Shown here: positions 28,665 to 37,667 of the stretch, piece by piece
Layout of the letters: every line of letters starts with the position of its first letter
How positions within the stretch are numbered: position 1 is the first letter of the stretch
Source of the DNA: Roseibium sediminis
GTDB taxonomy: Bacteria > Pseudomonadota > Alphaproteobacteria > Rhizobiales > Stappiaceae
NCBI RefSeq assembly: GCF_008711325.1
Contig: NZ_VXDB01000003.1
Coordinates: 1 to 64,000, forward strand
DNA: 64,000 nucleotides
Reading direction: 5' to 3'
Notes under the pieces: model-generated
Told to the model about the DNA's origin: nothing
Database searches by the model: none
Seen by the model: the letters and a program-made list of their open reading frames with translations, nothing else
Made by a program: the position numbers and the translations under genes

Positions 28665-30881
28665 TTATCGGGCAGGTCGCACGATGGGTGCTTCCGTCCT
28701 TGACCCCGTTTCGGTCATCCCGGTCTGCTCCGCGAACTTTCGCCGCTTGGCCAGTTTCTTGATGCAGACAGGGCATTTCTGGTCGTGCTGATACAGAACC
28801 TGACAATGCAGGCAGTTCAGGCACTCGTTTGGATTGATGTGACCTTCGGGATGAATGGCTTGAACCATGCATTCCTTGGCGCAGCGCTGGCACGGGTTTC
28901 CACAATCGCGGTAACGCTTCAGCCAATCGAACATCCTCAGGCGCGCCGGGATCGCCAGACCGGCCCCGAGAGGGCAAAGGTACCGGCAGTAAAACCGTTC
29001 GATGAAAAGTCCGGCGATCAGAAGCCCGACAGCAAAGAGCACGAACGGCCATGTGCGTTGAAACTTCAGGATTATCGCCGTCTTGAAGGGCTCAACCTCG
29101 GCATAGTGCTCGGCAACATCCAAAGAATAGAGAGACAGCCCGAACAGCCCGAGGAAGAGCATGTATTTGACCGGCCAAAGGCGTTCATGAAGTCCCCAGG
29201 GAACCTCGATCTGCGGAATACGGCAGAGTTTTGCCAATCGGTTCGTCAGCTCCTGCAATGCCCCAAACGGGCAGAGCCAACCGCAATAGGCCCCGCGTCC
29301 CCAGAAAAGCAGCGCAGCGGCAACGGAGAACCACAGCAGGAACACCAACGGATCCATCAGGAACGCATCCCAGCTGAAGTCGCTGGTCAGAGCCGCGAAA
29401 AACGCCAGAACATTGACCACGGACAATTGCGCATTCTGGACCCACCCGAGCCAGATCAGGGTGAACGTCAGAAAGCCGATCCGGAACCAGAAGGTAAAAC
29501 GCTCATTGCGGGTGACTTGCATCTGGAAGAAGAACACAAGTGTCAGAACCGAAACCGCAAGGCCAAGGATGAGAATATCCGCCTGCCGGTCCTTCCAGAT
29601 CCGCATCCACAGCTTCTCGATTTCCACAGAACCGCCGTCTGAAAGCACGCCGTTTTCAGGCTGGCTGGTCTCATCGAGAGAGATGATTTGCGTCTCTACT
29701 TTCAGATAGTGATCGGGAAGCCTGTATCCGAGATCGGACGTCAGAAACACTTTATCGATCGGCCCGACAGGGCGCTGAATGAGAAGCTGAAGACGGAAGT
29801 CCCGCGAAGGATCAAAGCCCGAATTTGCCGGAATGATGAAGAGATCTGCTTCCGAAAAGGCAGGCGCGCCTTCCGCAAGGACCCTGCCGAGCCTGGCATG
29901 CTGGCGATCATGAAACCGTACGGAAATATCGTCCTGAATTAGCTGAATGCGATCGAAAATGCCACCGCGGACATAGCCCGATCCCTTGAAAGAGTACCGG
30001 CCGCGGGCGGTAACAAGAATGGCATGGTCCCCGTCCTTCATGCGGTTCTTCAGGTTTGCATACTCAGCCTCACCAAGCAGCGAAAGACCAATACTCGGGA
30101 CGTCGACAAGGGCCAGATACATGTCGATGAAAGTATCCGTGTCCGGTCCATCTTCAGGTCTTGACGCCGCCCGCTGATCACCCTGTTCCAGGAAAGCCCG
30201 ATTTATCTGCGCAACATCAATGGACATGCGCCGAACTGCGCCATTGCCCGTTAGTGTCTGCCAGTCGGCAGTCTCCCGCTTGGCTTCGTCGATCAGCCGT
30301 TTCGGGCCGGTATCGATCTGCTCTACAACCAGCCCACCGAGTCCCAGAGCACGAGCCACCTTGAGACCGGACCGGACGATGGAGTCATCAATCACCATGA
30401 TCGTCACGGTTGCACCGGAGATGATGTCGAGATCATGAGCGGACCCGCCGGATATCGCTTCAGCTTTCAGATCAAGACCTGCGTACCCTTCGGTGACAGC
30501 TTGTATCTTGGCATCGGGGATACCGATCAGGACTATTGGTTCCGAATGCTTGACCAACCGGACGCCTGTAACCACTGCATCCTTGTTCACGCCAACAAGT
30601 GTATGGATAGGTTTTCCCGAATATCCGGTGGTGGAAACAAAATCGGAAGTCAGATAGATCCAACCAACGACCTCGCCCCCCCTGAGGGCAGGAACTGCTG
30701 CAACATCAGGCCGCATTGAGCCATAGGTCTCTGCACCCGGCGCCAGGCTTTCAACCGCCACTTTATCCAGAAAACGCAGAAGCAGCTTCTCCTCTGCCTG
30801 TGCCGGGAACTCCTGAATGCACAGGAGCAGTGCCAACAGGCAAAGCAGAAAAGTGCCGATATTTTGCTGTCTGCGTTTCAC
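28665..30881 (-). CDS. nosR: membrane flavo-iron-sulfur protein NosR
   Basis: 738 residues. In order: signal peptide or first membrane helix, a periplasmic FMN-binding domain with the flavinylation motif SGATVT (about residues 155-160), several membrane segments with CGWLCPFGALQE and CRYLCPLGAG motifs, and a C-terminal pair of 4Fe-4S clusters (CGNPCQRCAKEC and ECLNCLHCQVLY). NosR is needed for nosZ expression and electron supply to NosZ; NosX supplies its FMN. A perfect Dnr-type box sits 66 bases upstream. Confidence 0.95.
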   Translation of the reverse strand: MKRRQQNIGTFLLCLLALLLCIQEFPAQAEEKLLLRFLDKVAVESLAPGAETYGSMRPDVAAVPALRGGEVVGWIYLTSDFVSTTGYSGKPIHTLVGVNKDAVVTGVRLVKHSEPIVLIGIPDAKIQAVTEGYAGLDLKAEAISGGSAHDLDIISGATVTIMVIDDSIVRSGLKVARALGLGGLVVEQIDTGPKRLIDEAKRETADWQTLTGNGAVRRMSIDVAQINRAFLEQGDQRAASRPEDGPDTDTFIDMYLALVDVPSIGLSLLGEAEYANLKNRMKDGDHAILVTARGRYSFKGSGYVRGGIFDRIQLIQDDISVRFHDRQHARLGRVLAEGAPAFSEADLFIIPANSGFDPSRDFRLQLLIQRPVGPIDKVFLTSDLGYRLPDHYLKVETQIISLDETSQPENGVLSDGGSVEIEKLWMRIWKDRQADILILGLAVSVLTLVFFFQMQVTRNERFTFWFRIGFLTFTLIWLGWVQNAQLSVVNVLAFFAALTSDFSWDAFLMDPLVFLLWFSVAAALLFWGRGAYCGWLCPFGALQELTNRLAKLCRIPQIEVPWGLHERLWPVKYMLFLGLFGLSLYSLDVAEHYAEVEPFKTAIILKFQRTWPFVLFAVGLLIAGLFIERFYCRYLCPLGAGLAIPARLRMFDWLKRYRDCGNPCQRCAKECMVQAIHPEGHINPNECLNCLHCQVLYQHDQKCPVCIKKLAKRRKFAEQTGMTETGSRTEAPIVRPAR

Positions 30882-30946
30882 GCGACACGCTCCAGAACTC
30901 TGAACTTCGTTCTGGACTGGTGTCGGTCTTTCAGGTCCTGAAGTTC

Positions 30947-30960
30947 TTGACGATAGTCAA
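30947..30960 (-). promoter_or_regulatory. Dnr/Fnr-type box upstream of nosR
   Basis: TTGAC-GATA-GTCAA, a perfect 5-bp palindrome with a 4-base spacer, 66 bases from the nosR start in the gap between nnrS and nosR. It is the best match in the window. Confidence 0.75.
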
Positions 30961-31011
30961 GGGGTTGAAAAAAAATCGGAACAACCACCGTCGGGCGATC
31001 CGGAAGGTGGA

Positions 31012-32238
31012 CTATGTCCTGGTTGAATGTCTTGGTTTTGACAGGATGGGCGCATAAACAATCACAAAAAGAACAAAGGCCACCACCCAAAGGGAGCCGG
31101 ATACCAGCATGGTTTCGAAATATCCCGCGAACGGCACGGCAAAGCTCCGTATCAGCGCGGCAGCTATCACCAGCCCATAAGCCAGCACAATTGGCGGAGA
31201 AACCTTCAATGGCTTTCCAGCATGACCAAGGGAAGCCCGTGTCATCATTGCCAGGGTCATGCTTCCAACCGCACCGGCGGAAAGAAGATGAAGGGCAGCT
31301 GTTTCGGATAAAGTTCCCCAAAGCACAGTAACGCCATAGAAGACATATCCTCCACCGAGCAGCAGATAGGCGACATGGAGTATCCAGAGGATGGGATCAT
31401 AACGTGTTGCCCAACCCCTCCAGCCCGCAAGACGGGCTATCATCACGCATCCCGCCAGCAGAATGACAACACCGCCAAAAGGTTCCGGGAATAAGGGCAA
31501 GCATACCAGGGCGGCACAAACAGAGAGGAGAATACCGAGACGATCCAGCCAAGGACGGGAAACAGGCAAGGCACCGTCATATCCATTGCGCAACAAGGCA
31601 TTTCGAGTGAAGGCAGGTACGACCCTGCCTCCAATGATCGCGATCATGGCAGCCGCGGTAAATACGCCAAGACGCACGCCAAGGCCGGCGCTTTCCTCTG
31701 TCCAACCGATCCACTCAAGATGCATCAAAAGGTTGCCGGAAAACAGCGCTGTCAGCAGCCCGAGAAACACAAAATTCCGGGCCTGAGTTTTCCTTGCAAG
31801 GCGTGTTAAAACCGCTAGCGACAGGACAGGCACGAAGGCAAGATCGATAGCAGCAACGATGACCGGATCGAGAGCGGCGGAGAACCAGACCGCAATTCGC
31901 CCCGCTACCCAGATCACCCCGCTCAGGATGACGAAGGCGGCACCAATTTCCCTGGTTCCGGTCCAGTTTGGGACCGCGGTTACAAAGAAGCCGGCAATTA
32001 CCGCAACCGTATAGCCGAACACCATTTCATGAGCGTGCCAGAGGTGCGGAGCCATGGACATTGGCAGCGAAACAAAGGTTCCGCCCGCAGCATGCACCGC
32101 CAGCCAGAGCGTCCACGCGAACATGGCGAAAACGGAAAACAGCCCTGCCGACAAAAAGAAAAATCGAAACCCGGCTGTCAGAACTGTCGGGATTTGCACG
32201 GTCAAGCCGGGGCTAGGGGATCCGGTCACCTTTGCCAT
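31012..32238 (-). CDS. nnrS: heme-copper membrane protein NnrS
   Basis: 408 residues from the ATG at 32238 (a longer frame reaches 32268; GAAGAAGG precedes the chosen start). About 12 membrane segments and the NnrS opening, PTVLTAGFRFFFLSAGLF, with HLWHAHEMVFGY containing the conserved His pair. NnrS is linked to nitric oxide stress tolerance and is often encoded with denitrification genes. No Dnr-type box of its own is seen in the 182 bases upstream. Confidence 0.92.
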   Translation of the reverse strand: MAKVTGSPSPGLTVQIPTVLTAGFRFFFLSAGLFSVFAMFAWTLWLAVHAAGGTFVSLPMSMAPHLWHAHEMVFGYTVAVIAGFFVTAVPNWTGTREIGAAFVILSGVIWVAGRIAVWFSAALDPVIVAAIDLAFVPVLSLAVLTRLARKTQARNFVFLGLLTALFSGNLLMHLEWIGWTEESAGLGVRLGVFTAAAMIAIIGGRVVPAFTRNALLRNGYDGALPVSRPWLDRLGILLSVCAALVCLPLFPEPFGGVVILLAGCVMIARLAGWRGWATRYDPILWILHVAYLLLGGGYVFYGVTVLWGTLSETAALHLLSAGAVGSMTLAMMTRASLGHAGKPLKVSPPIVLAYGLVIAAALIRSFAVPFAGYFETMLVSGSLWVVAFVLFVIVYAPILSKPRHSTRT

Positions 32239-32373
32239 ATCGACACCTTCTTCCAGACACCGTCGCACCTAAAGGATCATTAGTCGCCACACGCATCGGG
32301 CATGGGCTGCATCAATCACCTGAGCGGGAGTCAGATCTGGATTTTCGCAGATCTTGAAAGGGTAATAATGTTC

Positions 32374-32405
32374 TGAAAACAAAGGGCGCACTTTGCAGCA
32401 CGCCC
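32374..32405 (-). terminator. intrinsic terminator of the cytochrome c gene
   Basis: Read on the minus strand: a GGGCG/CGCCC stem around a 12-base loop, followed by TTTGTTTT, just after the cytochrome c stop. Shape and position fit a Rho-independent terminator. Confidence 0.6.
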
Positions 32406-32420
32406 GTTCAACTCTCTGAC

Positions 32421-32804
32421 CTACTGAAATGTCTTCAGGTAGGAAATGACATTTGCAACATCATCATCCTTGCGAATCCCGGCAAAGGACATTTTTGTCT
32501 TTGGAACCACATCCTTTGGCTTGCGCAGAAAGGCCCCGAGAGTTTCTTCATCCCAAACAAGACCACCTTCTCCCAGTTCAGTCAGGCTTGCAGAATACTT
32601 GAAGCCCTCGACCTTGCCCGCAGGTGCGCCCACGATGCCATTCAGCAACGGGCCAACCTTGTTCTTGGCGTCCGGCCCGACCGCATGACAGGCCTTGCAT
32701 TTGGCAAATACCTTTTCACCTGCTGCAGCATCTCCGTCTGCAAGAGAAGGTGTGACAATAAAAAGCCCCGCAATCGTTGCAAGACAGGCAAACAGTTTGT
32801 TCAT
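32421..32804 (-). CDS. class I periplasmic cytochrome c (c2/c550 type)
   Basis: 127 residues from the ATG at 32804 (a longer frame starts at 32849; GGAAAGG and GAGG precede the chosen start). A signal peptide (about 1-22) is followed by the heme site C36-KA-C39-H40 and a Met ligand in KTKMSFAG. The GPLLNGIVGAPAG region is typical of cytochrome c2/c550. It is a plausible electron carrier between the bc1 complex and NirS, NorCB or NosZ. A TTGAC-N4-ATCAA box 142 bases upstream supports a role in denitrification. Confidence 0.92.
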   Translation of the reverse strand: MNKLFACLATIAGLFIVTPSLADGDAAAGEKVFAKCKACHAVGPDAKNKVGPLLNGIVGAPAGKVEGFKYSASLTELGEGGLVWDEETLGAFLRKPKDVVPKTKMSFAGIRKDDDVANVISYLKTFQ

Positions 32805-32945
32805 GACCTCAACCTTTCCGAAGTCCTTGTTCGGGTGAACTGAACGCAATCGGCATTATCGCATGGCCGCAACCACGCAAGCAGCGCTCTGCCCAAATTC
32901 ATAGTTTTCGCCAGACCAGAAAGCCGGTTCGCTTCCGCATTTTCC

Positions 32946-32959
32946 TTGACTTCAATCAA
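32946..32959 (-). promoter_or_regulatory. Dnr/Fnr-type box upstream of the cytochrome c gene
   Basis: TTGAC-TTCA-ATCAA, between the end of hemA (32966) and the cytochrome c gene. At this distance the transcript would have a leader of about 100 bases. Confidence 0.6.
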
Positions 32960-32965
32960 GAGCGC

Positions 32966-34189
32966 CTATTCCGCAGCAAGCGGTCTTCTTGCGAGTTGGC
33001 AGTCGCTCCAAAGCGAATGAAGTCCAGCAACCAGACGGTCAATGTCACCGCGCGCATGTACGGGAGATGGTGTAATTCGGAGCCGTTCCGTTCCTTTTGG
33101 AACGGTCGGGTAGTTGATCGGCTGGATGTAAATACCGAACTCGGTCAAAAGGGTATCGGACAGAAACTTGCATTTGCCCGGATTTCCAACCATCACCGGA
33201 ATGATATGGCTCGGATTTTTGACGTGTGGAATGCCAAGCTCATCGAACCGCGATCGAACTTCAGCGACGATGGCCTTATGAGCCTGTCTTTCCCGATCGC
33301 TCTCCTTCAAGTGTCTGATGGAGGCGGTTGCAGCTGCCGCAATCGCAGGCGGCAGCGCCGTGGTGAAAATGAAGCCGCTTGCAAAACTGCGCACGAAATC
33401 GCAGAGCTCCCTTGAGGCCGCAATATATCCGCCAACCACTCCATAGGCCTTTCCCAGCGTCCCCTCGATAACGGTCAGCCTGTCCATCAAGCCCTCCCGT
33501 TCGGCAATACCACCGCCACGCGGACCGTAAAGCCCGACAGCGTGTACTTCGTCCAGATAGGTCATTGCCGAATACCGATCGGCCAGATCGCAGATTTCAG
33601 CAATCGGGGCGATATCCCCATCCATGGAATAGACGCTTTCGAAAGCAATCAGTTTCGGCCTACCCGGATCAACGCTTCGCAATTTGCGCTCCAGATCGTT
33701 CAGGTCATTGTGTTTCCAGACCACCTTATCGGCCCGTGAATGACGAATCCCCTCAATCATGGACGCGTGATTGAGACTGTCAGAGAACACGATCATATCC
33801 GGGATCTGCGACGCCAGTGTTCCAAGGGCAGCCCAGTTCGATACATATCCCGACGTGAAAACCAGAGCAGCTTCCTTGCCATGTAGGTCGGCCAGCTCCG
33901 ATTCCAGAACAACATGTTCATGAGTGGTCCCGGAAATGTTTCGGGTCCCTCCGGCACCTGCTCCATACCGGTCGATGGCTTCGTGCATGGCAGCCAGCAC
34001 CTTTGGGTGCTGCCCCATGCCGAGATAGTCATTGGAGCACCAGATCGTGACGTCGCCAGCTCCATTCTCATGGGTCCAGAGAGCTTGCGGGAAATGCCCG
34101 CGTTTCCGCTGCAGATCCATGAACACCCGATAGTTGCCCTCATCCTTGAGGGCTGCGAGCCGTGATCTGAAATGAGCCTGATAGTCCAT
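32966..34189 (-). CDS. hemA: 5-aminolevulinate synthase HemA
   Basis: 407 residues from the ATG at 34189, which gives the usual N-terminus [18 protein letters not shown]; a longer frame reaching 34309 would add 40 atypical residues. PLP lysine is in [16 protein letters not shown] and [12 protein letters not shown] are typical ALAS motifs. It joins glycine and succinyl-CoA, the first step of heme synthesis in alphaproteobacteria. Placement among denitrification genes and a Dnr-type box upstream suggest a copy that raises heme supply when NirS, NorCB and cytochromes are needed. Confidence 0.95.
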   Translation of the reverse strand: MDYQAHFRSRLAALKDEGNYRVFMDLQRKRGHFPQALWTHENGAGDVTIWCSNDYLGMGQHPKVLAAMHEAIDRYGAGAGGTRNISGTTHEHVVLESELADLHGKEAALVFTSGYVSNWAALGTLASQIPDMIVFSDSLNHASMIEGIRHSRADKVVWKHNDLNDLERKLRSVDPGRPKLIAFESVYSMDGDIAPIAEICDLADRYSAMTYLDEVHAVGLYGPRGGGIAEREGLMDRLTVIEGTLGKAYGVVGGYIAASRELCDFVRSFASGFIFTTALPPAIAAAATASIRHLKESDRERQAHKAIVAEVRSRFDELGIPHVKNPSHIIPVMVGNPGKCKFLSDTLLTEFGIYIQPINYPTVPKGTERLRITPSPVHARGDIDRLVAGLHSLWSDCQLARRPLAAE

Positions 34190-34246
34190 GCCATCCCCGC
34201 TTTCGTGTCTTGAAACGAAAGCTATGAGCCGGGCCCGACCCGCTCC

Positions 34247-34260
34247 ATGACAATAGTCAA
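34247..34260. promoter_or_regulatory. Dnr/Fnr-type box, hemA side
   Basis: ATGAC-AATA-GTCAA, one base from the symmetric TTGAC-N4-GTCAA, 58 bases upstream of the hemA start in the hemA/dnr divergent gap. Confidence 0.6.
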
Positions 34261-34302
34261 GCTTGCCACGCGGGTCCGTATTTGCCCGCCTTTTGCGAAA
34301 CA

Positions 34303-34316
34303 TTGACAATGGCTAA
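34303..34316. promoter_or_regulatory. degenerate Dnr/Fnr-type box, dnr side
   Basis: TTGAC-AATG-GCTAA, 55 bases upstream of the dnr start. The right half is off consensus, so this is weaker; it would fit autoregulation of dnr. Confidence 0.4.
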
Positions 34317-34371
34317 AGTGACTTTGCGTCCATGGTTTATTTTTTACGCGCAGCAAAAACACGGTAACGAC

Positions 34372-35079
34372 ATGCCAAGTGAACGTCATAAAAAGATTGC
34401 TGAAAATTCTCTCTTGCTGAAGAGCTTTTCACCCGAGATGCAGCAGATGGTGCTGCAAGCATCCAGCTGGCGGACCTATGAACGTGGCGAAACTCTTTTC
34501 CTCCAGGGGGAAAAGGCTCATGCCATCCACATTGTCATGGATGGCTGGATCAAGCTTTACCGTATAGCGCCAAATGGGGGCGAAGCCGTCGTGAGCGTCT
34601 TCACCAAAGGCGAAAGCTTTGGAGAAGCTGTGGCGTTTCGGGGACAGGCATATCCGGTATCCGCAGAGGCTGTGACAGCTTGCGAGGTCATGCGGATTCC
34701 CAGCACGGCCATTTTGGAGGGCATGCGCAAGGACCCGGAGATCAGCATTTCGGTTCTGGCATCAACATTTGCACATCTGCACTCTCTGGTCTCCCAACTT
34801 GAACAGCTGAAAGCACAAACCGGGCCGCAGCGTGTGGCAGAGTTTCTGCTGGATCTTTGTGAGAATGAAACCGGCGAGTGTGAAGTCACACTGCCTTATG
34901 ACAAGTTCCTCATTGCCGGAAAACTGGGCATGAAGCCGGAAAGCCTCTCCCGCTCCTTTGCCAGACTGAAATCTGCCGGGGTGAAGATCAATCGAAACCA
35001 CGCGGAAATTGAAAACATCGACAGGTTGCGCGCCTTCTCCGAAACGGACCCGGTAGAAGCCTGGCACAAGGGGTGTTGA
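34372..35079 (+). CDS. dnr: Crp/Fnr-family regulator, Dnr/NnrR type
   Basis: 235 residues from the ATG at 34372 (the frame is open from 34282, but the family alignment starts near MPSERHKKIAEN). A cyclic-nucleotide-like sensor domain has the GETLFLQGEKAHAIHIVMDGW barrel, and a C-terminal winged helix has the recognition helix GMKPESLSRSF. The E..SR pattern reads TTGA half-sites. The N-terminal Cys cluster of oxygen-sensing FNR is absent, placing it with the nitric-oxide-responsive Dnr/NnrR branch. It is divergent from hemA and coupled to the DUF4202 gene (TGATG). The symbol is by branch and context. Confidence 0.85.
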   Translation: MPSERHKKIAENSLLLKSFSPEMQQMVLQASSWRTYERGETLFLQGEKAHAIHIVMDGWIKLYRIAPNGGEAVVSVFTKGESFGEAVAFRGQAYPVSAEAVTACEVMRIPSTAILEGMRKDPEISISVLASTFAHLHSLVSQLEQLKAQTGPQRVAEFLLDLCENETGECEVTLPYDKFLIAGKLGMKPESLSRSFARLKSAGVKINRNHAEIENIDRLRAFSETDPVEAWHKGC

Positions 35080-35636
35080 TGAGACTTGAAACCGCCCTTG
35101 CCGCGATAGACGAAGTCAACGCTTCGGACCCGGGACAAGAAGACGGAACACCCGCCGCCCTTCTCTATGGTCATCGTATGAGTGAGGAACTCGCTCGGTT
35201 GTTTCCGAACGCCGGCGAACCGCTACAGATTGCCGCTCGGGGACAGCATATCGAGCGATGGATCAAACCCCGCAATACATATCCGGACGGGAAGGCGGGA
35301 TATCATGCCTGGCGGAGGGACCTCGCCCGCCATCACGCCGATCGCGTGAGCGCCATCATGATGTCCGCGGGATATACCGACGACGAGGCTGAAGAAGCCG
35401 CGAGAATGTTGCGCAAGGAAGGGATCAAGCGGGATACGGGGGTTCAGGCACTTGAAGACGTCATCTGCTTTGTTTTCCTGAAATGGTACTTTACTCCCTT
35501 CGCCGCCAAGCATGCACCGGACAAGGTGCTGGACATTGTCCAAAAGACTGCGCGCAAGATGTCTGGTGAAGCGCGCGAACGGGTCCTGACTGAATTTGAT
35601 CTTCCAGAAGACCTCGCCAGCGCGTTCAGGATCTGA
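35079..35636 (+). CDS. DUF4202-family protein
   Basis: 185 residues from the ATG that overlaps the dnr stop; an earlier GTG at 35073 is less likely. Motifs are LYGHRMSEELARLFPNA, AARGQHIERW, and W followed by HHADR; the conserved His and Asp suggest an HD-like metal-binding helical fold. DUF4202 proteins recur near nitrogen-oxide respiration and nitrate genes but their function is not established. Coupling to dnr suggests coexpression with the regulator. Confidence 0.8.
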   Translation: MRLETALAAIDEVNASDPGQEDGTPAALLYGHRMSEELARLFPNAGEPLQIAARGQHIERWIKPRNTYPDGKAGYHAWRRDLARHHADRVSAIMMSAGYTDDEAEEAARMLRKEGIKRDTGVQALEDVICFVFLKWYFTPFAAKHAPDKVLDIVQKTARKMSGEARERVLTEFDLPEDLASAFRI

Positions 35637-35716
35637 CACCTGAACGCCAAACTCTCGGTTTTTCGGGAGCAGCCTCACCTCAACAAGCGTCAACTCGGTC
35701 CCGGCAAGCTCGTCGA

Positions 35717-37657
35717 TCAAACCCCGACGAGTTGCCGGTAAATCAGCGGCAGCGCCTGGGTCAGCTTGTCCGGATGGGGGATCACAGCGAATCCACCTTG
35801 CCCAAACAAACGCGGAAACCATGATTTGCCGGTACGGTCGATTGTGACCCCAAACACGGATTGACCCGACCGCCGCGCTTCGCGAACAGCCATCCGCGTA
35901 TCCTCGATCCCGTGCCGTCCCTCATAGTGGTCCAGATCATTTGGTTTGCCGTCCGTAATCACCAGAAGGAGCTTCCGCTTTCGCGATTGGTCTGCAAGTT
36001 CCGACGATGCATAGCGAATAGCTGCGCCCAGACGGGTGTAGAACCCGGGACGCAGGCCGGCAATCCGTTGTTCGACGAGGTGCCCCATGGGATCGGAAAA
36101 GGACTTGCAGGATTGCAGATAAACGCGATGACGTTTCAACGACGAGAACGCATTGATTGCAAAATCATCACCACAGGCATTCAGCCCCCACGCAAGGGCT
36201 GTCAAAGCTTCCTTTTCGATATCGATCACCGCCCGCCCTGTAACGGCACTTTCGGTAGATCGGGAAACGTCCAGAAGAATGGAAACAGCAAGGTCACGCG
36301 CTTCGGGACGGGACTGGCACCAAATCCGTTCATCAGTCGATCCAGTTGCCAGACGTTCGACTTCCGAACGCACGGCGGCATTCATGTCGAGTTCTTCACC
36401 TTCCAAATGACCATGTGTCACCACGCGGCCTGGTCGCAAGGCTTCAAACTGTTTTTTCACCTTGCGAATGCGACGGGCGGACCGAGCATCCCCGTCCGCT
36501 GACAAGACGGCGGGATCAACCTCGGCAACACTCGTCAGAACACATACATGATCCTGAAGATAGGCATTGCTGCGCACATCCCATTCCGGGAAAAGCTGTT
36601 TTCCGGCGGCCCTTTCCCGGTCCACATCTTCCGGAGCAAGATCAAGATGCAGCTTCAGGCGCGTCGCCGGTGCCTTGGATATCTGCCCCAGTCCGATTTC
36701 TTCCTGATCATCCGCAGCCTTTTTGGCATCATCATTCTCATCATCGTCCACCCGACGATTGAGGTTGAGGAATTCCGCCCAACTCAGGATTGCCTCGAAC
36801 TTGTGCAGGATGAAGCTGTCGTTGCGTTCAGCCTGATCTGCCTTTCGACGTCTCGCGCGAACAGACTTGTCATCGGAGGTTTCTTCTGGCGTACCATCGG
36901 TTTCACGATTTTCGACAGCATCACTCTCCGAGAAAACCAGATCCCGCATATCCAGCCAGAGCGGAACAGGCCGGAAAGGCAGATAGCCGCGCGGTGCCAA
37001 AAACGCCGACAGATCGCCGGTTTGTATTGCTCGAAGGAGGGGTTTATCCCTTTCCTCCAGCTGTTCTGCCTCTCCCAGCATGGCCCGGATCACCCGTTCC
37101 AACTGCCCTTCGATACCACGCAGGTTCGGCGAAGGTCTTTGGCGAAGAACACCAATACAGAGTTCAGAATAGAGCGCCCGAAGACCGGGAGCTGCCTCGA
37201 GCGTGGCAGTTACCGTTTCGAAAGCCTGCCTCAGCGCTTGCAGGTCCGCCCGAAGCGGATCAACTTCTTTGCGACACGCCTGTGCGTTTGCCGCCGCAGC
37301 AGTCAACCAGATGTACAGCGCGGCATTGGCTTCCCGGAACGGGAAGATGTCCAAACTGGCCGGCATGCGCAGGATCTCGCCATCGAAGCTGGCCCGTGCC
37401 ACAGTTTCCGCCTCAGTTCCAAGCCGCCGCATGAAACTCAGCCGGTGCCGGGAGACCTCCGGGGAGACAGCCCGCAATTCGACGCTGTGGTTCCCCCCCA
37501 TCCCCCGATAAAAAACAGCAAGCCGCCCGCCGATCTCGGAAAGATCGACCGCGGCTCCATGATACACCTGAGGTGCATCCAGGCGGCTTGCAAACGCGTG
37601 CCACAGTTTCCCGACAGTTTCTTCAGGTTCCCATGGCTCGAAGTTGACCTTGCCCAT
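35717..37657 (-). CDS. norD: nitric oxide reductase activation protein NorD
   Basis: 646 residues from the ATG at 37657 (GAGG seven bases before; a frame reaching 37696 overlaps norQ). The C-terminal von Willebrand A domain has SILLDVSRSTES as metal site and LLVITDGKPND. NorD works with the AAA+ ATPase NorQ to activate NorCB, probably by inserting the non-heme iron. It is the last gene of norCBQD. Confidence 0.93.
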   Translation of the reverse strand: MGKVNFEPWEPEETVGKLWHAFASRLDAPQVYHGAAVDLSEIGGRLAVFYRGMGGNHSVELRAVSPEVSRHRLSFMRRLGTEAETVARASFDGEILRMPASLDIFPFREANAALYIWLTAAAANAQACRKEVDPLRADLQALRQAFETVTATLEAAPGLRALYSELCIGVLRQRPSPNLRGIEGQLERVIRAMLGEAEQLEERDKPLLRAIQTGDLSAFLAPRGYLPFRPVPLWLDMRDLVFSESDAVENRETDGTPEETSDDKSVRARRRKADQAERNDSFILHKFEAILSWAEFLNLNRRVDDDENDDAKKAADDQEEIGLGQISKAPATRLKLHLDLAPEDVDRERAAGKQLFPEWDVRSNAYLQDHVCVLTSVAEVDPAVLSADGDARSARRIRKVKKQFEALRPGRVVTHGHLEGEELDMNAAVRSEVERLATGSTDERIWCQSRPEARDLAVSILLDVSRSTESAVTGRAVIDIEKEALTALAWGLNACGDDFAINAFSSLKRHRVYLQSCKSFSDPMGHLVEQRIAGLRPGFYTRLGAAIRYASSELADQSRKRKLLLVITDGKPNDLDHYEGRHGIEDTRMAVREARRSGQSVFGVTIDRTGKSWFPRLFGQGGFAVIPHPDKLTQALPLIYRQLVGV

Positions 37658-37667
37658 CGGTCTGGCC

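Noticed and set aside
32239..32420. A Dnr-type box for nnrS
   Set aside because: TTGA/TCAA-like pieces exist (for example ATCAATCACC) but none has two half-sites with the right spacing.
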